Assembly: GCA_034336665.1 (NCBI GenBank)
Contig: JAPFBE010000003.1
Span: 64,585,352-64,649,351, forward strand
DNA: 64,000 nt
Reading direction: 5' to 3'
Source: Luscinia megarhynchos
Taxonomy: Eukaryota; Chordata; Aves; Passeriformes; Turdidae
In this document: piece by piece, positions 14,092 to 28,458 of the stretch
How the letters are laid out: each line of letters begins with the position of its first letter
How positions within the stretch are numbered: position 1 is the stretch's first letter
The notes under the pieces: model-generated
Told to the model about the DNA's origin: nothing
Databases searched by the model: none
What the model saw: only the letters and a program-made list of their open reading frames with translations
Made by a program: the position numbers and the translations under genes

Positions 14092-17000
14092 TCATACTCT
14101 TACAACTACCATATTATTTTCTTACATCATATGCATTTTTACACCTGCTAATAGTTCAGGAAAAAACCTCAGAATATCTTCAAAAAGCTAAGTTGAAATA
14201 GGTTTACCTTTACAGGTGAAAAAAAAGGCATAGAAGAGCAGAAGGCAACATTCCCAGCTTCAGGACTTCCATTTATCAACCACCTACGCAGAAAGCTTGA
14301 TTTTCAGACAAAAAGAGCTGAGCCCCCAGGATTCCCATTTGTCACAATTACCACGAAAAAGAGGCTTAACCTGCCCTAGTTCGAACACAATTTAATCCAG
14401 GAGTCCTGAGCATGTAAACCATCAAAAGCAGGTGTCTCTGACCCACAGCTTTTATCCAGAGATGCCCCAGGGCAAAGCAGTGCTGTACAACAGGCTGGAA
14501 ACAAAGTCTTTTAAACCACCTCTTTCCCTCTGGAGGAACCTTACTCCTGGTAGGGCTGGCATCAAGCCCAACAGACTGAAAAGGGTTTACTTTATTTCTG
14601 GGTTGAGTTGGTTGGTTTTTTTGCTTGTTTTTTCTCCTCCTTCTTTTTTCCTCCCTCTCCCTCACTGCTTTATCCTTCTCCTGGTTGTGTAAGCAGTTTT
14701 GAATGCTCTAACTCACATGAGTAAAGGCTTCTGGAGAAGGGAAGATTACACAGATTATTTAATGAGAGTCAGACTCATCCTCCCTATGCTCCCTCCTTCT
14801 AGCTTCACAATTCCTCATTCTTGGCAAGCTCCAAACAACAACCTGTCCATGCACCTCATCTATTGCATGTACTAGCTGTCTTTGTTCTTGACCAGACCTC
14901 TTCTCTGAACAGATTCCACCAGTCCCAGATGCCTGCTCAGTTACCCTGTTCCCTGTTTCTGTATTTTGCAGAAGAAGGGAGGCAAGCTTAGATCATTCAA
15001 ACACCAAACCAGAAAAATCTGAGTCACAAATACACAAGTTTTCCTGCTACGTGACACTTTAACAGGCTTTTTTGTTCCTCTTACTCGACATCAATTGACA
15101 TGGCTGTGAGGGATTATTATTACCTTCATTTTTGCAGGCAGAGAAACTAAGAAAATGATGTTTCACATCATTCCTTCAAGCAGGCCTGGAAGTTCTGACA
15201 CTCCCACCTACTTCAATGGGAATATAGATTAGCTCAACACCGAGTGCCTTTGAAAACCCTACCCCACATTTCTGTCTCAAAGCAGTTCAAAACCTAACTC
15301 CCAGGCTGCTTTTAGTCAGTAAACACTGCATCTGCTTCTAGGAAGTTATAAACACAGTATTTAGCAAAACAACTTTGCAAAATCTCCGGGAAAAAAAAAT
15401 GCATAGAGCTACTGCGCTTAGGTAATACCAATGTGGACTTTAAGCCATTTCTCATAAAATACATGAAAGGCCAAAAGAGCATAAACACTGCAGCTGTTGA
15501 TCTGCTCAACACATCTAATGCAATATGCAGTCTTTTCCAGAAATGGAAATCAATTATGCCTAGAATTATTAATGCAGAGGCAATATGTAAATATGCAGAA
15601 TTTCCAGCCCTGAAGTGAACAGAATACATGCTTCTCATTGGATTACAGCTGAGCCATTTTTACAGCATTGGTTCCTATGGAAGTTTGAGTAAATGTGTTT
15701 ACATAGTCATTTCAAAATGCAAAAACTATTTTAAGTTACTGCCATAACCAAGATCAATGGTACAACTTTTAGCAAAATGTCACACGACCAAAAACATTGC
15801 AGTATGTATCTCCTTATATATTAGAGGTGGAGCCTGGCACTACTTTGAAAATCCAAAACCTTCACTGAGGTTCTAGACAGCCACATCTCTGCTCTTGGTA
15901 CCTTATAACACATCCATTCCTGCAATACTAATAAGCTTTTCCCTAAATAATGTCAAAGAAATATTGCTACGGTTTACAGCAACCCATTGCTATATAAGTA
16001 GTGCAATCAGTTAAATTAGAGATGAGTGACTTAGCTTATCATCTTCTGACTGCACTTCAAAATGAGAACAAGCTGCTCAGTCAACCTTGGAGAAGCATCA
16101 CCAGTGATTCTTACCATTTTTAAGTGCTTAAATAATTCAGGAGTGTAAGTCTCTAAAATTGCAGAAGTCCTACACTTAGTCATTCAGGCACTTCTGAAAG
16201 CTTTCTCCAGGTCCTGGGTCAATCAACTGAAACTTGTCACACCCAACATCAAATTCAGCTTTAGCCCATGATTGTTTCTAATAAAATTACAAGATACCAT
16301 GGATTGGGTTGGTTTCATTTAATCTTCTAGGTTACAAAGATCAAAGCTACCAAATAGCACTTCTGTTCGTCATGGTAGCAAGTGGCATAAAGGATCAAAC
16401 AGGCATGAAAAAAGTTATGAAAACTGCTGTGGCAACATTTTGTCAACAGTTTTGACAGAGCTGGCTGTAACAGAACAGAGGCCACAGGTGACAGATCAAA
16501 CATTGGAGCTCTGTGCAGCATCTCAAAATTTATGAATCCTGTTGGCACACAGGTGACCAAGAACAAGTTCAAATCTGTCAGAGGCTGTGTGCACAGGTAC
16601 ATACAAAGCAACCAAAAATAAAAAATCCCCCTCTACACACCATATCTACACACATGGTACAGAATTTCACCATTAAATTTCCTACCTCTTACTTTGAACT
16701 TCTGAGGATCAAGCCACCAAACTGGAGAAGGCACCAGATTCAAATCAAATAAATCAAATAAAGTTGGTTGAAGAAGATATGGCCTTCTGCTTTCTGAAGA
16801 TTCAGCTTATCCTTTTTTTATTATTATTTTTAATTCTCCTGGCTTTGATAAGCATTGGATAAGCATTTGGTTTTGATGAAACCAAAATACTACTGACATA
16901 TATGATTCACAGTTATGAGAACTATATACTCCTGGCATGTATAGCAGCAAAGCACCATATCTATGATTCCAAGCTACAGCAACACAACTGTTGTATCAGC

Positions 17001-17587
17001 CTGGGCTCTGCAGAGTATCTTCAAATGTATATTATGCATCACAAGTTCAACACTGTGAAGATTGCTTACTGTTGAGGATTAACTTGCCCCTCTGGACTGC
17101 CTCGCAGTGACAGAAGATCCTAATTTTGTCCAGGTCCCAGAAAGAAGTGACCAGAACTGTCAACATTTTCTCAGTCCTTGCAATCACATGTTTGGGTCAG
17201 GCACAGCTCCTCACCATTTTTCCTCAATGTGTATGTATATATTTATGTAAGTATAGACATACATAAAAACCCCAAACTCACACAGAACATACTAAAAGGA
17301 AGACACTTTTGCACAGTAGCTCAGGAGACTACTTCACGCTTTTTACAGAATGTTGTTCATCATCCTTCACTGTCATTTTTATGCCATTTTAATTAACATT
17401 TAGCTGTTCAGCACAGCTGTTGAACACAGGGAAAAACCAGCCCCTCTACATTTAAGTTTGCCCATTCCATCTGTGCATTCTGTGGGATGACAGAAAAATC
17501 CAGGTTCCACCTCTCTTCTGGAAGCCCCCAGCCCAGCACAGTGCTAAATTCACAGCCACAGTAGATGTTCCAGGTTCATTCCAGTGA

Positions 17588-17836
17588 CTTCTAGACCTCC
17601 AAGGGAGGAGATTCCACCATATTTCTGCTTAAGACCAGTCTCATAATGAAGTATTTTTCATCAAGTGTAGACAGAGAGTTTTCTTTGCTGCTGTTGCAGC
17701 TGCTGCAACCCAGCCTCAGCTATGTGCTCAGAGAAACCCCATGCTTGCTTTCTAACAACCTTCTTAAACAGTTGAAAGCAATTTTCCTTAGTCATCCTTT
17801 CCCAGGCTAAATAAACCCTGCTTCCTCAGTTGTGGG
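17588..17836 (-). mobile_element. Probable old CR1 LINE fragment
   Basis: The start GGAGGAGATTCCACCAT and the end CCCAGGCTAAATAAACCCTG are diverged forms of CR1 3'-region segments in reverse orientation, at the expected spacing. The middle is poorly matched, so the limits are approximate. Confidence 0.55.
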
Positions 17837-20800
17837 CAAAACAGACTTGAGTTGGGGAAAATGAACTTAATTTATTGCCAATTAAAATAAATATTTAACT
17901 ACTGATTTGATTAGTGGGAAGGAAAGAGGCAAACTTTGAAGCAGCTTTGTTCCCAAGGCTGGCCTCTCTCCAGGCTGCAGGGCACTGGGATGCAGTCAGT
18001 CTGCAATGGCTCTGTGTCAGTGACACTCCACCTCCCTCCCACTTCCCTCTGCTCTGGTGTGGGACTCTTTCTCAGGGCTGCAGAGGAATCCTTTGCCTCC
18101 AGCCTTGATCTTCCCTCAGATTTCCTCCTGTCAGGTGTTCTCCTCCTTTCTCCAAATACCCTTTCCCTGAGGAACAATATGCTGGCTGCAGGGCTCAGCT
18201 GTGCCCTGCAATGCACGGGTCAGAGGTAACTGAACCATCTGTGTCCTGCACGGGGCAGCCCCCCACTGCCAGCACCTCACCACAGACACCCAGCAGAGCC
18301 ATGTAATTAGATGTTCCCTAACTCAATCCTCTTCCACTGCAGATGGAAGGCATCAGCATGATGCTGCCAGGAAAGATTAGGAGAAAGGCACCATTGCACG
18401 CCTCAGGCTTTGTTGTGTCCTTCACCACTAAGTTATCTGCTCCTTTCAGAGTTTTAACTTCATAAACTGTTTATCCTCCTTTACCTTAATTATTTGCTTC
18501 TGGTACGCTTGGAAAATAGGAGAGTTAAGAAGTCCAAGCCATGTCTGACCATCCAAGCAACACTGAGGTGAGCATTACTAGAAACAAAATAGGGATCAAA
18601 ATCCATGCTATTACCTCTAAAATTTAAAGAAATGCTGGAAGAGCTTGAAGTCATTTAGTGGCATTGATTTCAGATAAAAACCAGAAGGTGATATTTAATA
18701 CTAGCATATTAATTACAGTTAGTATACATTAGCAGTGCTTTTCTGCAGGGAAGACATCTGGCCAAATCCTAATCTACCCAAGCCTAACTGATGGCTTGGG
18801 TAGCTTGCCAGGAGGCAGAGAGATTGCCTCTGATTTGTATACACTGGGAAAAAAATTGGTGAATCAGCTTTCATTACAAGCAGGCTTCAGCTAGAGCCAT
18901 ATCTCCAGCTGTGGGATGCTGCCAGCAGCTACTCCTCAGTACTCATTAGGAAATTACTTTCCTGGGGACTGTGGACCTTGCAGACCTGCAGTTTACACCT
19001 ACTGCCTTCACAAGGCCATGATAAGAGCTGCATCCATCCATTCATCCATCCCCCAATGACCATGTTTTCAGAGGATGTTCAGTAACTGGGGAGGACTGCT
19101 GCAAACACATGAGAGCTAGCAGCAATTTGTTACCATAAAAAGGACCCCAAATAAACCCAAGCATAGAAAACTCAGTCCATTTTACTTACAAGAGGAAAAA
19201 CCATAGGGTAACTTAATTGCTGTGGTTAAATTTTCACGTGAGAAGAAAATGCAGTTAGTGAAGGGCTCTTTAGCTTAGCTGGTGAAAGGAAAACTGAAGG
19301 ACTTGAAATTAGAGTCGGATATGTAGAAGTTAAAAATAGAAGGGTTCTGGTATCAACAGGGATTTAGCAGCACCCAAACATGGTTAAAGGCATTAGAAAG
19401 TCTGATAATTGCTTTTGACCTTAAAAATCAATGCATCTATACAGACAACATCAGCTAAGGCCCCTGTACACTTTGACTCAATATTGAGCACAAAAAACTC
19501 CATCACTTTTCACTGCCAAAGCCTGAGCTGCAACAAGCCTTCTAATTAACCATCGCCCACAACTATCCTAACACACCCCTTATTTCAAATTATACACATA
19601 GATTTCTTCTACAGCTGAAGCACAATTCAAGACTGTTCATACACAGTAGCCTAAAAGGTTCACTGGTGAAACAAATAAAAAGCAGTCTGCTCAGCAGGAT
19701 CCTACAAAGCTTTTATTAAAGACAGAACAAATACAAATGAGACAATGAATTAAGCAAAAGAGTAATCATGTTCTCTGAACAAGAAGCCATGATCCTGTTC
19801 AGCCCCTGCACAATGGGATCAGCCACAATAAGACTACCCACTCATTTCAGTCCAAGCATTTACTGATGAGCAGTGGAGGCTTCATGTGCTTCCTTGGTTT
19901 CTGCAGTGGTAATAAATCTTTCCTTAGGAAAAAATAGGAGTCAAACTCTTTATTAAAAAATGGAGGGTTCTAGGCAGAAATTATCATCACCCCTAGATGC
20001 AGAGTATGGCAAAAATACTTGTAAAATATGTTAATATCCTAAAGTCTGATCATGAAATGCAGGCCCCATTTGATGACTGTATGAGATCCCCTGAAGATTT
20101 CACTAGTTGAAGATAGGGGCAATCAATAAGATTAGACAACAAAAATCTAGCGGTAGCCTTTAATCTCTACCCATTTATAGATCAAGGCTAGACAGATTCA
20201 TTACATTCAATACTGTAATGAGCTTTTTTCTTTTAATGTTGCATTGAATCTTATACCATCACACTTATTGTCACTCTTGAATTTTTAGTTCCTTTAAGTT
20301 GAGTTACCACAAAGAAATTCCCACAATCTACTTGAGCATCCTTAGAACAATCACTCCTGTCACACCATACCAGCAAACATTCTATTTTTTTCCCAGACAC
20401 TTACCAACCAGCCTTGTGGAAGCTTTTCCCATCCCAAAGCATCCACAAGTTTCTCCAGATGGAGGAAATAGCAAATTTTGATTAATGTTGTGCTGAGCTA
20501 GATACAATTCAGTCCAGTATTGATACAATATTGACAGCATAGTCTTTATGATACTTTGATTAATGAATATAAGTTTGGTAGTTGTTGGGTTTCTATACCT
20601 TTTTTTGTGTTTGTTTCTTTGGCTTTAAAAAAAAATTGCTTCTCTCTTTACAATACAGCTATGAAAGGTTCTGGAGGTTTCATCTGAAAATACGATAAAG
20701 GATTTTTTTTTCCCCGGTTAAGTGCAGTCAGCATTTGCTTTAACACAAGTGGGAGTTACAGAGATCAGCAGTTCCCATATAGTAACCAGAGAATGATACT

Positions 20801-23800
20801 CAACAGCAGAACCCACTCGTACATCACTAACTTACTGCCCAGCTCAGTGATCTGGGAGCAGTGGCTATGCTATGAGTGTCATGATGGCCTGAAGTCCATG
20901 CACTAAAACAAGAAGCCATTTACAGAAAGTTTTGTGAGGCAAAATCTGGCAAACTGCAGCAGAGCTTTCTGCACTGATTACTTGCAGAAAAAAATAGAGC
21001 CATCAGAGCCTGTTTACTCCCTGTTGGGCTTGTCTTTCTACCAGGTGATACAGGACAAGTAGCCAGCGAACGATTAAAAGACAACTTTATGTTTAAGACT
21101 GGATGCAGGGAGATAATTTTAAAACTGGGTGTGCTCTGTTCAACACTAGTGTGTCAGCCCTGCCCCATGGGATATTTATTACTTGCTGGCTCTGGGCCAA
21201 GAGCCCTGCACAGTGTTATCCTGCTGGCAAAGGATCTTCTGCAGGGCCACATCTTCCTTCCACTTCATTTGAAAGTTGTGAGCAGTCACCAAATAACAAG
21301 AAAAGAGAGAGAGGAAGGAGTGCAATGTCCAGCTAGCAGTGCATAGGCATATGTGGAAAATTGCATTTGTTCACGGGTGATCAAGTGCCTACTGAAAACA
21401 TGCCTGTATGATGTGAACACACTCTGTTCTCTCTTTCATTCAGAGACAACACCACCTCCTGAAAGCTGCTACTGTTAACCAGAAGAAAACATTTGTTTGC
21501 CTCTAGCCGACATCCATGGAGTGCCTCAGGCAGCCCACCCCTCTGTGCACATGACGTGTAGCTCAGCAACTGTCTTAAGATAAATCTGTACAAATACCTG
21601 CAAAAGCTCAAAGAGAGTAAGTCACAGCTCAGCAACATAACTACACGGAGAAAACATTTCCCTTTGACTTAAAAAGCTCCACTGACAAGTTTTTTATTGG
21701 ACTGTTAGACATCACTGCAGCACTCAGATGACTACCCTGGGTAGAAGTTTTCCACTAACTCTAATAGTGCCTCCTATCTAACAGGTTAAAGATGAGAGAA
21801 AATACATTTTAGAAATAGCTGCAGAAAAAGACAAGTATAAATTTGAATGAGTGAGCAGCTTGTGAAAGTAAAACTCAATTCAAGCTGGGACAGGACAAGG
21901 ACAAAATGACCAAGGTAAAAAAATGACAAATACCTGAACTGAGCAACAATTGTCATACATTAAAACTCCCCATATAGCTAGATTACCTTGAAAAAAATAA
22001 TCAGCACTCAAATTTTCAATGAGCAAGAGAAACACATTCAAACTTAAAAATTACAGTTAATTTCCCCTCTCTTTCCTGCACAAGCCACACAAGATCTGTA
22101 ATATTAGAAGTGCGTCATCAGCCCAACCTGCAGTATATGGAGGTACTCCTTCATCAGACTTGCTACCACAGAACACTTATGTCATGAATATTAGCCATCA
22201 TTTTTTTATCCTCTCTGAATCAAGCTTTCAGTCAACATCAGTTAGTCTGATTTTCTGGCCGGGGAGATTAAAAAAAAAAATCTTACAGAAAATGTTTGAC
22301 AGACTAGAGTCAAGTTTCATATACAAGACTAGAGATGTTCTGAAAAGATCATTTATTTTCTTTAAGTATCCCTGGATCACCAGATGCGAGAGTTAGCACA
22401 ACTGACAACCTTACATTATACCTTTGCTAAATCCTGGTTACATTTAACGAAAAATTAATTGAACAAAGCTGTGTTGTTGCAGTGATCGTGCATGTTGCTG
22501 GTCTACATGTAAACCATGTAAAAAGGAACCCAAGACCAAACACGTTGCTGGGCTATGAGCCTTTTGGGGAAGGCTGAGGTTGGCTTCCCCTCAAGCCCCA
22601 GACCAAGGGTGCTGGTGCCCTCTTCTGGTCCTGTCCTTCGGAGACCATCAGGATACAGCATCTTCCCGGTTTAACAAAAGGCTCAAGGGCTTTTCCTGCA
22701 CCAGCTGAACCCAACTGTGCCTCTTCAGAGGAGACAGACCACCACGCACTGGGACAGGTGTGCTGTTTGAAAGCACGTGCTCTGCAGATGTGCTTCAGAG
22801 TGACCCTGCTTCTGCCACCTCGATGCCTGACTCCACCGTCACATGGAGGAGGAGCAGCACTGCTGCTGCTGCTCATCTGCACCCTGTTTTGCCATCCATT
22901 TCATTAATGCTCAGATATTTCTGTCCTCTTTATGAGGGGAAAAAATACCCGAATGGATTATTCTGTTTGGAGATGCATGTCACTTCAAAATCTGCCTAAA
23001 CAGGGATGGAGTTTACATTGCTCTACTGTAAGGATCTCACGTCATCTGTTGAATGCTGTGGGGTCTAGGACCCTCTCTTACTTTTTCAAGTTATTTACAC
23101 ATCAAAACACAAACAACAGTAAACAAGCAGAAAAGGCAGCTTGGCTGCAGATGGTGGAGGGAGGAGACTACTTCTTGCCAGAACTCAATGTTTCATCATG
23201 AGCCTGGTTTTTCAGCACTTGGCTCCAGTAAGGCTCTTCTGTGTTCAAATAAAAAAGATCTGAAAAACAAGGACCAAGGACTCCCTTATGGTTTAACTAG
23301 GTATTTACTGGAATTAATGGCAGGGACACTTGGTCATTCTAGACACATTGCTAAGACAAAAGAGGGGCAGGCTGCAAACACGAGTTCTGAGCACAGACAC
23401 TGGCACAGCTTGTTAACTCACACTGAGTATTTTGTCCTGCTCCAAAAGCTCTCTCCAAGACAAATCTACTTAAAAAACTAGACAGCCCTAAACATCATGG
23501 AAACAAGCCAAATGGAGACAGACATTTGGCCAGGAACCAGTCCTTGTTCAGTTCACAATTATTTTTCAGTACCAGCACAGCCTAACTAGGCAAGCACTGT
23601 ACAAAACTCCAAGACAGAGCCATAATTTTAGCCTCTTTAGGGGGATTAGGGCTAGGACTGCCTGGTCTTTCTTGGCCAAGACACGAGTTAATTTGATGCA
23701 GGTAGGCATGTACTTTAGGATTAACTCTATTATGTGGTCAGTATCTGTCTGTAGGCTGTCCTACAAGTTTGTCTGTGCTAATTCTCTTCAATGTTTGCAG

Positions 23801-25217
23801 GGCTGCCATCTACAGTGACAAGCCAAGGAGCGCACAGAAGAGCTGTGACTGGCTAGATTAGACACTTATCACACAGGCTGCCTAAACCACTGCTCCTGTA
23901 GATCTCTGCAGTGCACACTCTCCATAAACTTATCAGGGTTGTTCATTATGGGCATGTCATCATGCAAAGCTTTGCCTTTTCTGCTATTGAGTAGATGCAA
24001 TATAAACGAGCTTCCAACATAAAGTCAGAGTTTACCATACAAAAGAACTATGAAACATATAACAATAAAAAATATTCAGTGCATTTCTTGTCTTATGCAA
24101 TCAGAAAATATATACATCCACTATAAACACTAGAGGACCCAAGAAACTTCATAAGAGTCAGTTTGACAGGGCTCTAGAATATCTGAGTAGTAGGGGATGG
24201 GTCTGTACTGCCTCCAGTTCACATCTGCCTAGCACAGTCTGCACAGCTCTTCAGCACAGGAAGATGATCTTGCTCTGGGGAAGCAGGTGCTGAGGAAAAT
24301 TGCAAGATAAAAAGCTTAAATCCAGGAAGCAATCACTGATGTTGCTGGCTTGTTTTTCATGCTTAAGAGCAGCCCCACAAGCTGCTTCAAGGTCACCAGC
24401 TAAAATAAGTACCCATCTCAGCGATCAGGGCCAATTTGAGTAATTTGCAGAACTGATGACAAGCAGGTATGCACACAGACTAATCACACAGCCAGATTTC
24501 CCAGCAAGGCAGACAACCTTCTGTTGCTTAATTGTTCTGAACACAGTTAAAGGGTCCTCTCTAAATACCTAATTACCTCTCAGACATCCTTAACTCACCC
24601 AGAGAAAAGGAAAACAAAGGCAGACCATAGCTTTTAAACCAGTACCTCCCCATAACGCATCAAGTTGCATTTATCCCTTTTAATCTTATGGGAACAGTGG
24701 ATCCACAATACATTGCCAGCTATAAGAATAACTTTCTCAGGACACCAGAGATGACTAAAATATTGTTACAAATTATTGTTTAAAAATGTTAACTACAACA
24801 CAGAAAACCATTATCATACAGCCAAGTTTCTTGAAAGTCACAGCATGTTAGTGTGGAAATTACTAGACTAAGATTAGGGATGTTTGTGCTTGTTCTAATA
24901 CCAGTGTTAAAGACCTCTTCAACTGAACATCATGGGTTAAAGATAAAGTCCTCAACACCTCTCAGTTTCAACCTACTCCACTAGGAGAACTGAGAGATCC
25001 CTCAAAGCCCCTTGGAGTGCTCAGCCTGCTGTTCCCCCAGTAGGTTTTGTCCCAGTAACTTTTACCTGGGGGAAGATACTGTGACCTGCATGGAAGTCAA
25101 TATTCAGCCTTTGAAATGCACACACTGACATTCAGCAGACTGATTGCCACAGCAGAGATAACTGAGCATGATCAGCCTTGGCATTTCCAAAACTGTGACA
25201 GTTGAAGTATTTCCTGA

Positions 25218-25267
25218 ACAACAACAAAAATAAATAAAACCACACAAACAAACAACAACCAAAAAAA
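25218..25267. repeat. A-rich low-complexity tract
   Basis: This is a mixture of CAA, AAAT and AAAC units without a clear period. Confidence 0.85.
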
Positions 25268-28076
25268 GGTTTTATTTGTGGCCATGGTCTAAAAGCCACT
25301 AAAGATGATGGTCAAGAATTTAGACTGTCTCAGTATAGGCTTTAATGCTGATTACCTTTTATTTATTTTCCAGGATGTGGCTGTCTTCAAAAGGTCTGGT
25401 TCTTTTTCAAACATCACACAAGGATGTGAGCTTTATACCTTTTAGTTTTTCCATATAGTGTAGGCACTACATCGATGAAAACTTAAAGCTTCCTCTTGGG
25501 TTGCTTTCATCTCCCTCTTTATAAATCCATCTTCCTGTATATCTGATTTCTAGTACAACCTTTAGTACTCCTACATGTATTTGCATCTGTATTCAAGCAC
25601 TTCATCTATTAAACCAGCATTATTTCACTTTCATTATCACTTTATGCCAAACTGCATAATCTCAGGTATCATCTGCAGAGAACAGCCTACAAGGGATAGG
25701 CCTGATTTAAGTGTGATGATTCACACTGAAGGAGAGAGGATATTGCACTCAGTTTTCACCTTGGAGGAGTCAAGGCTCACTCCTATAACAGCAGTAAGTC
25801 CTTTTTTTCTTGCTCTGAATAAGAAAAATCCAACAAAGGGAAGTGAGAAAAGAGCAGGAACACTCAAAATGACATTATTACAGATCTCAGATGAGACCAC
25901 TTCAAGATGAGTTTCTTGTGTCTCACAAATTAAAATTTAATCCATCTTTCCCAAACTCATTACTAGCATTCATACTGAAGCATTAGGTGAATCTTTGCCT
26001 TAACCATTTTTTTTCTTTGACACTTTCAGCCTTCAATATTCAAGTTAAAAGCTGAGTTAAAAATAATTACAGAAAGCAGATGAAGCACATCTTACAGCTT
26101 GAAAAAGCCAAAAAGCCCCAGGTACATTTGTATACCAAAGAACTGAATGAACTCAGAATGTAAAGTGAGAGTGCTGCAATTGCCTTGCAGTTATAAATTA
26201 AATCTAAGAAAGTAAAACAGAAGTGTGGCATCTAGAAAGACTCCAGACATTAAAAGTCTTAGTGAATTCAGACTTCTACTTTGTTAGATGCACCAAACCT
26301 CTTGGCCCAGGAAGATGAGGCATGACTGTGGTTATAGCCTGTAAGAACAAAACTCATCTCTTCCCCATTACTACTGCAGCATGACCACATTAATTCTCCT
26401 GTAACACCCAGAAAACATTCCTGCACTTGAGAATTCTTTTCTGCTTTGAAAATACCCAACACTGCAGTTAGCTGCAGTTCAGTGGGCACTATTATTTACA
26501 AGCAAAGTGTTATTAACATGGGGTTTCAGAATATCTTCTGTTCAGCCTGAAACACTAAACAAGCTGGTACTCATAAGCTGGGTAGACCTGGCAGCACTTG
26601 CTCAAGGCACTCACCATTTCCTTGTGAAACAAGCAACCAAGAGCTGCCTGTTGTAGGTAGGTACCATTGGCACAGCTTTGCCCTGAGACACTCTCTTTAA
26701 AGAAGCTAACTGCAGGCAGGAGTGAAATTCATAGCCCACCTTTAGGATATATGTCCACAAGCCATGAAATTCAGTGGATTGACAAAATCCATGGATTGAG
26801 GCACCCACTACAAAATGAATGCCACAGACATCAGTGTGGGATATCTGGTCACTTTCATCATTAACAGTGTAAATCAAGACAAATTCACTTAACTGATTAG
26901 AAAGTGTTTGAAGCAAGACACCAAGAGCTAGACTGAAACTACAACACAAGACTGTACTAGACTGAAATGGAATACTCCCCTCCTTTAAAGGATGTTGCTT
27001 TGAGACAAATGAAGCAGTCATGACCACTACCTCCACTTTGGAGAAAAACAAGAATTACTAGAAAGATTCATCAGGCTGCACAGGGAGGAATAAGGGAAAG
27101 GAAGTCTTACATACATTGAGAGAATGCCCAAAGCTAAGAGCCTCATGACACACATACTGGCATAATCAGGTTTTAAAATTAAAATAAGAGGCTTGTTAGC
27201 TGGTACTTAATATGTCTGCTGAATTGCATACTGGTGTCAAGCGTTAAACCTATTCTTGCTTGGAAACACATAATGCACTGTACAGATCACTCTCTTAGGA
27301 AGCAGTAAGCCCTGGAAATTTTAAACTCTTGCAGTACAAGCATGCCTCAGACTTACCATTTAGATGACTGGATTATAGCTCCCTACATGCTGACCAATAC
27401 AACCAGCTAAAGTGGACAGGGGCTGTGTTTGAGAGTACAAGGTTTGTTTGGATGTTTGTTTTTTTTCTCAAAGCACTACCTAACAAATAACTGACAGTGG
27501 GACACAAGACCATGCAGCAGCTCAGGCTAAGATAGCTAATAGTTAATTCTGTCCCATCACCCTCCCTTCACACATGATCACCACTGCTCTAGTGACATGA
27601 GAGGTCACTCAGACAGGTTTGTTATAACACCACTCCACACCACAGGAATGACTCAGGAGCCATCCAGATCAACTCTGCTGTTCCAGTACCTCATAGCTCT
27701 TAGCATTACTCTCTGATGCAGTCTGTTCACTAGTGTATGGAATGTTCCTGAAGCTCTACCAGCTGAAATCTCCACCTCCCAGCAGAGCAATCTCCTATTT
27801 AGTCTCCACAAAGAGAAATCTCACTTTTACCTCAACATTGATGATTTTCTACAAAACATGTTCAGAGTTCATAGACCAATTGCATGTGGATGTTCTTGGT
27901 CTGATATGGTAAACAAGGTGTAGGAAATAGCTTCTGTTCATGTCCATGTGATCTTGTCTCATCAAGAAAAGAACAAGTAGGACTACAGCAAATCACCTGT
28001 GCCTACAGGGATGTTGGGTTGTGGTGGTTCAAGCTCTGCTTTATCACTTCAGCCAGCTTATAAAAACAAATCCCAC

Positions 28077-28126
28077 CAAAAACAAGCAAACAAACAATCA
28101 AACCAAACAAACAAACCAAAAAAAAC
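28077..28126. repeat. (CAAA)n-type low-complexity tract downstream of CCNA1
   Basis: This is an irregular CAAA/CCAAA repeat on the plus strand. On the CCNA1 (minus) strand it reads as a GTTT-rich tract. Confidence 0.9.
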
Positions 28127-28184
28127 CCTGCAAAATTAATTCCACTCACTGTTACTGCAGGTTTTAACCGGAGTCAGAAGATTC

Positions 28185-28406
28185 ACAGAAGTAGTGTAAT
28201 AAGACATTTATTAAAAGTGCTGTCAGTTATGTTAAGAGCTATAGTCTAATACCTATTTTTAAAAAAGCATCTCATTAAACAATATTAGCTTAAAAACCAT
28301 TCTGATCACTATGGTTACAGACACATGACCCACAGTGCTCTATGAAATGTTAGCCCAGCTTTGTTGATTGGGACACAGCAATCTTCAAGTCCAGGATCCA
28401 CAGTGT
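28185..28406 (-). promoter_or_regulatory. CCNA1: CCNA1 3' UTR with poly(A) signal
   Basis: Minus-strand AATAAA lies at 28212-28207 (TTTATT on the plus strand), about 195 nt after the stop codon, and is the first canonical hexamer downstream. Cleavage is therefore expected near 28185-28195. A T- and GT-rich tract follows about 80-130 nt further on (28126-28077) and could help termination. Confidence 0.7.
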
Positions 28407-28458
28407 CTAGCGTAGAGGAAGAACTGCTGGGAGCTCCAAAAGAGACACCTGCAGGTAC
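28407..28458 (-). CDS. CCNA1: CCNA1 coding exon 8 with stop (residues 392-408)
   Basis: The acceptor is CTATTCCAG|GTACCT. The joined frame reads [17 protein letters not shown] and ends at TAG (28409-28407). This matches the human terminus KYLCVSLMEPPAVLLLQ in length and pattern. A different frame stays open to 28315 but does not match the family. Confidence 0.94.

Larger units (their letters stand above)
12613..17587. other. Intergenic, no gene recognised
   Basis: Holds the poly(A) tract and a short tandem duplication. The block 15360-15740 looks like a possible conserved non-coding element. No coding exon was recognised. Confidence 0.65.
17837..28184. other. Intergenic region downstream of CCNA1, no gene recognised
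   Basis: Ten kilobases of mostly unique sequence. The longest open frames are 142 codons (+, 23053-23481) and 146 codons (-, 26611-27051). Neither shows a domain. A GC-richer patch at 22550-22880 supports a 109-codon minus frame, probably by composition. No SERTM1 or RFXAP exon, the usual downstream neighbours, is seen. Confidence 0.6.

Noticed and set aside
22553..22882. 109-codon minus-strand frame in a GC-rich patch with Ser and Pro runs
   Set aside because: The low-complexity composition and lack of any family resemblance point to chance.
23053..23481. 142-codon plus-strand frame
   Set aside because: It has no recognisable domain, starts inside other overlapping frames, and shows no exon boundaries.
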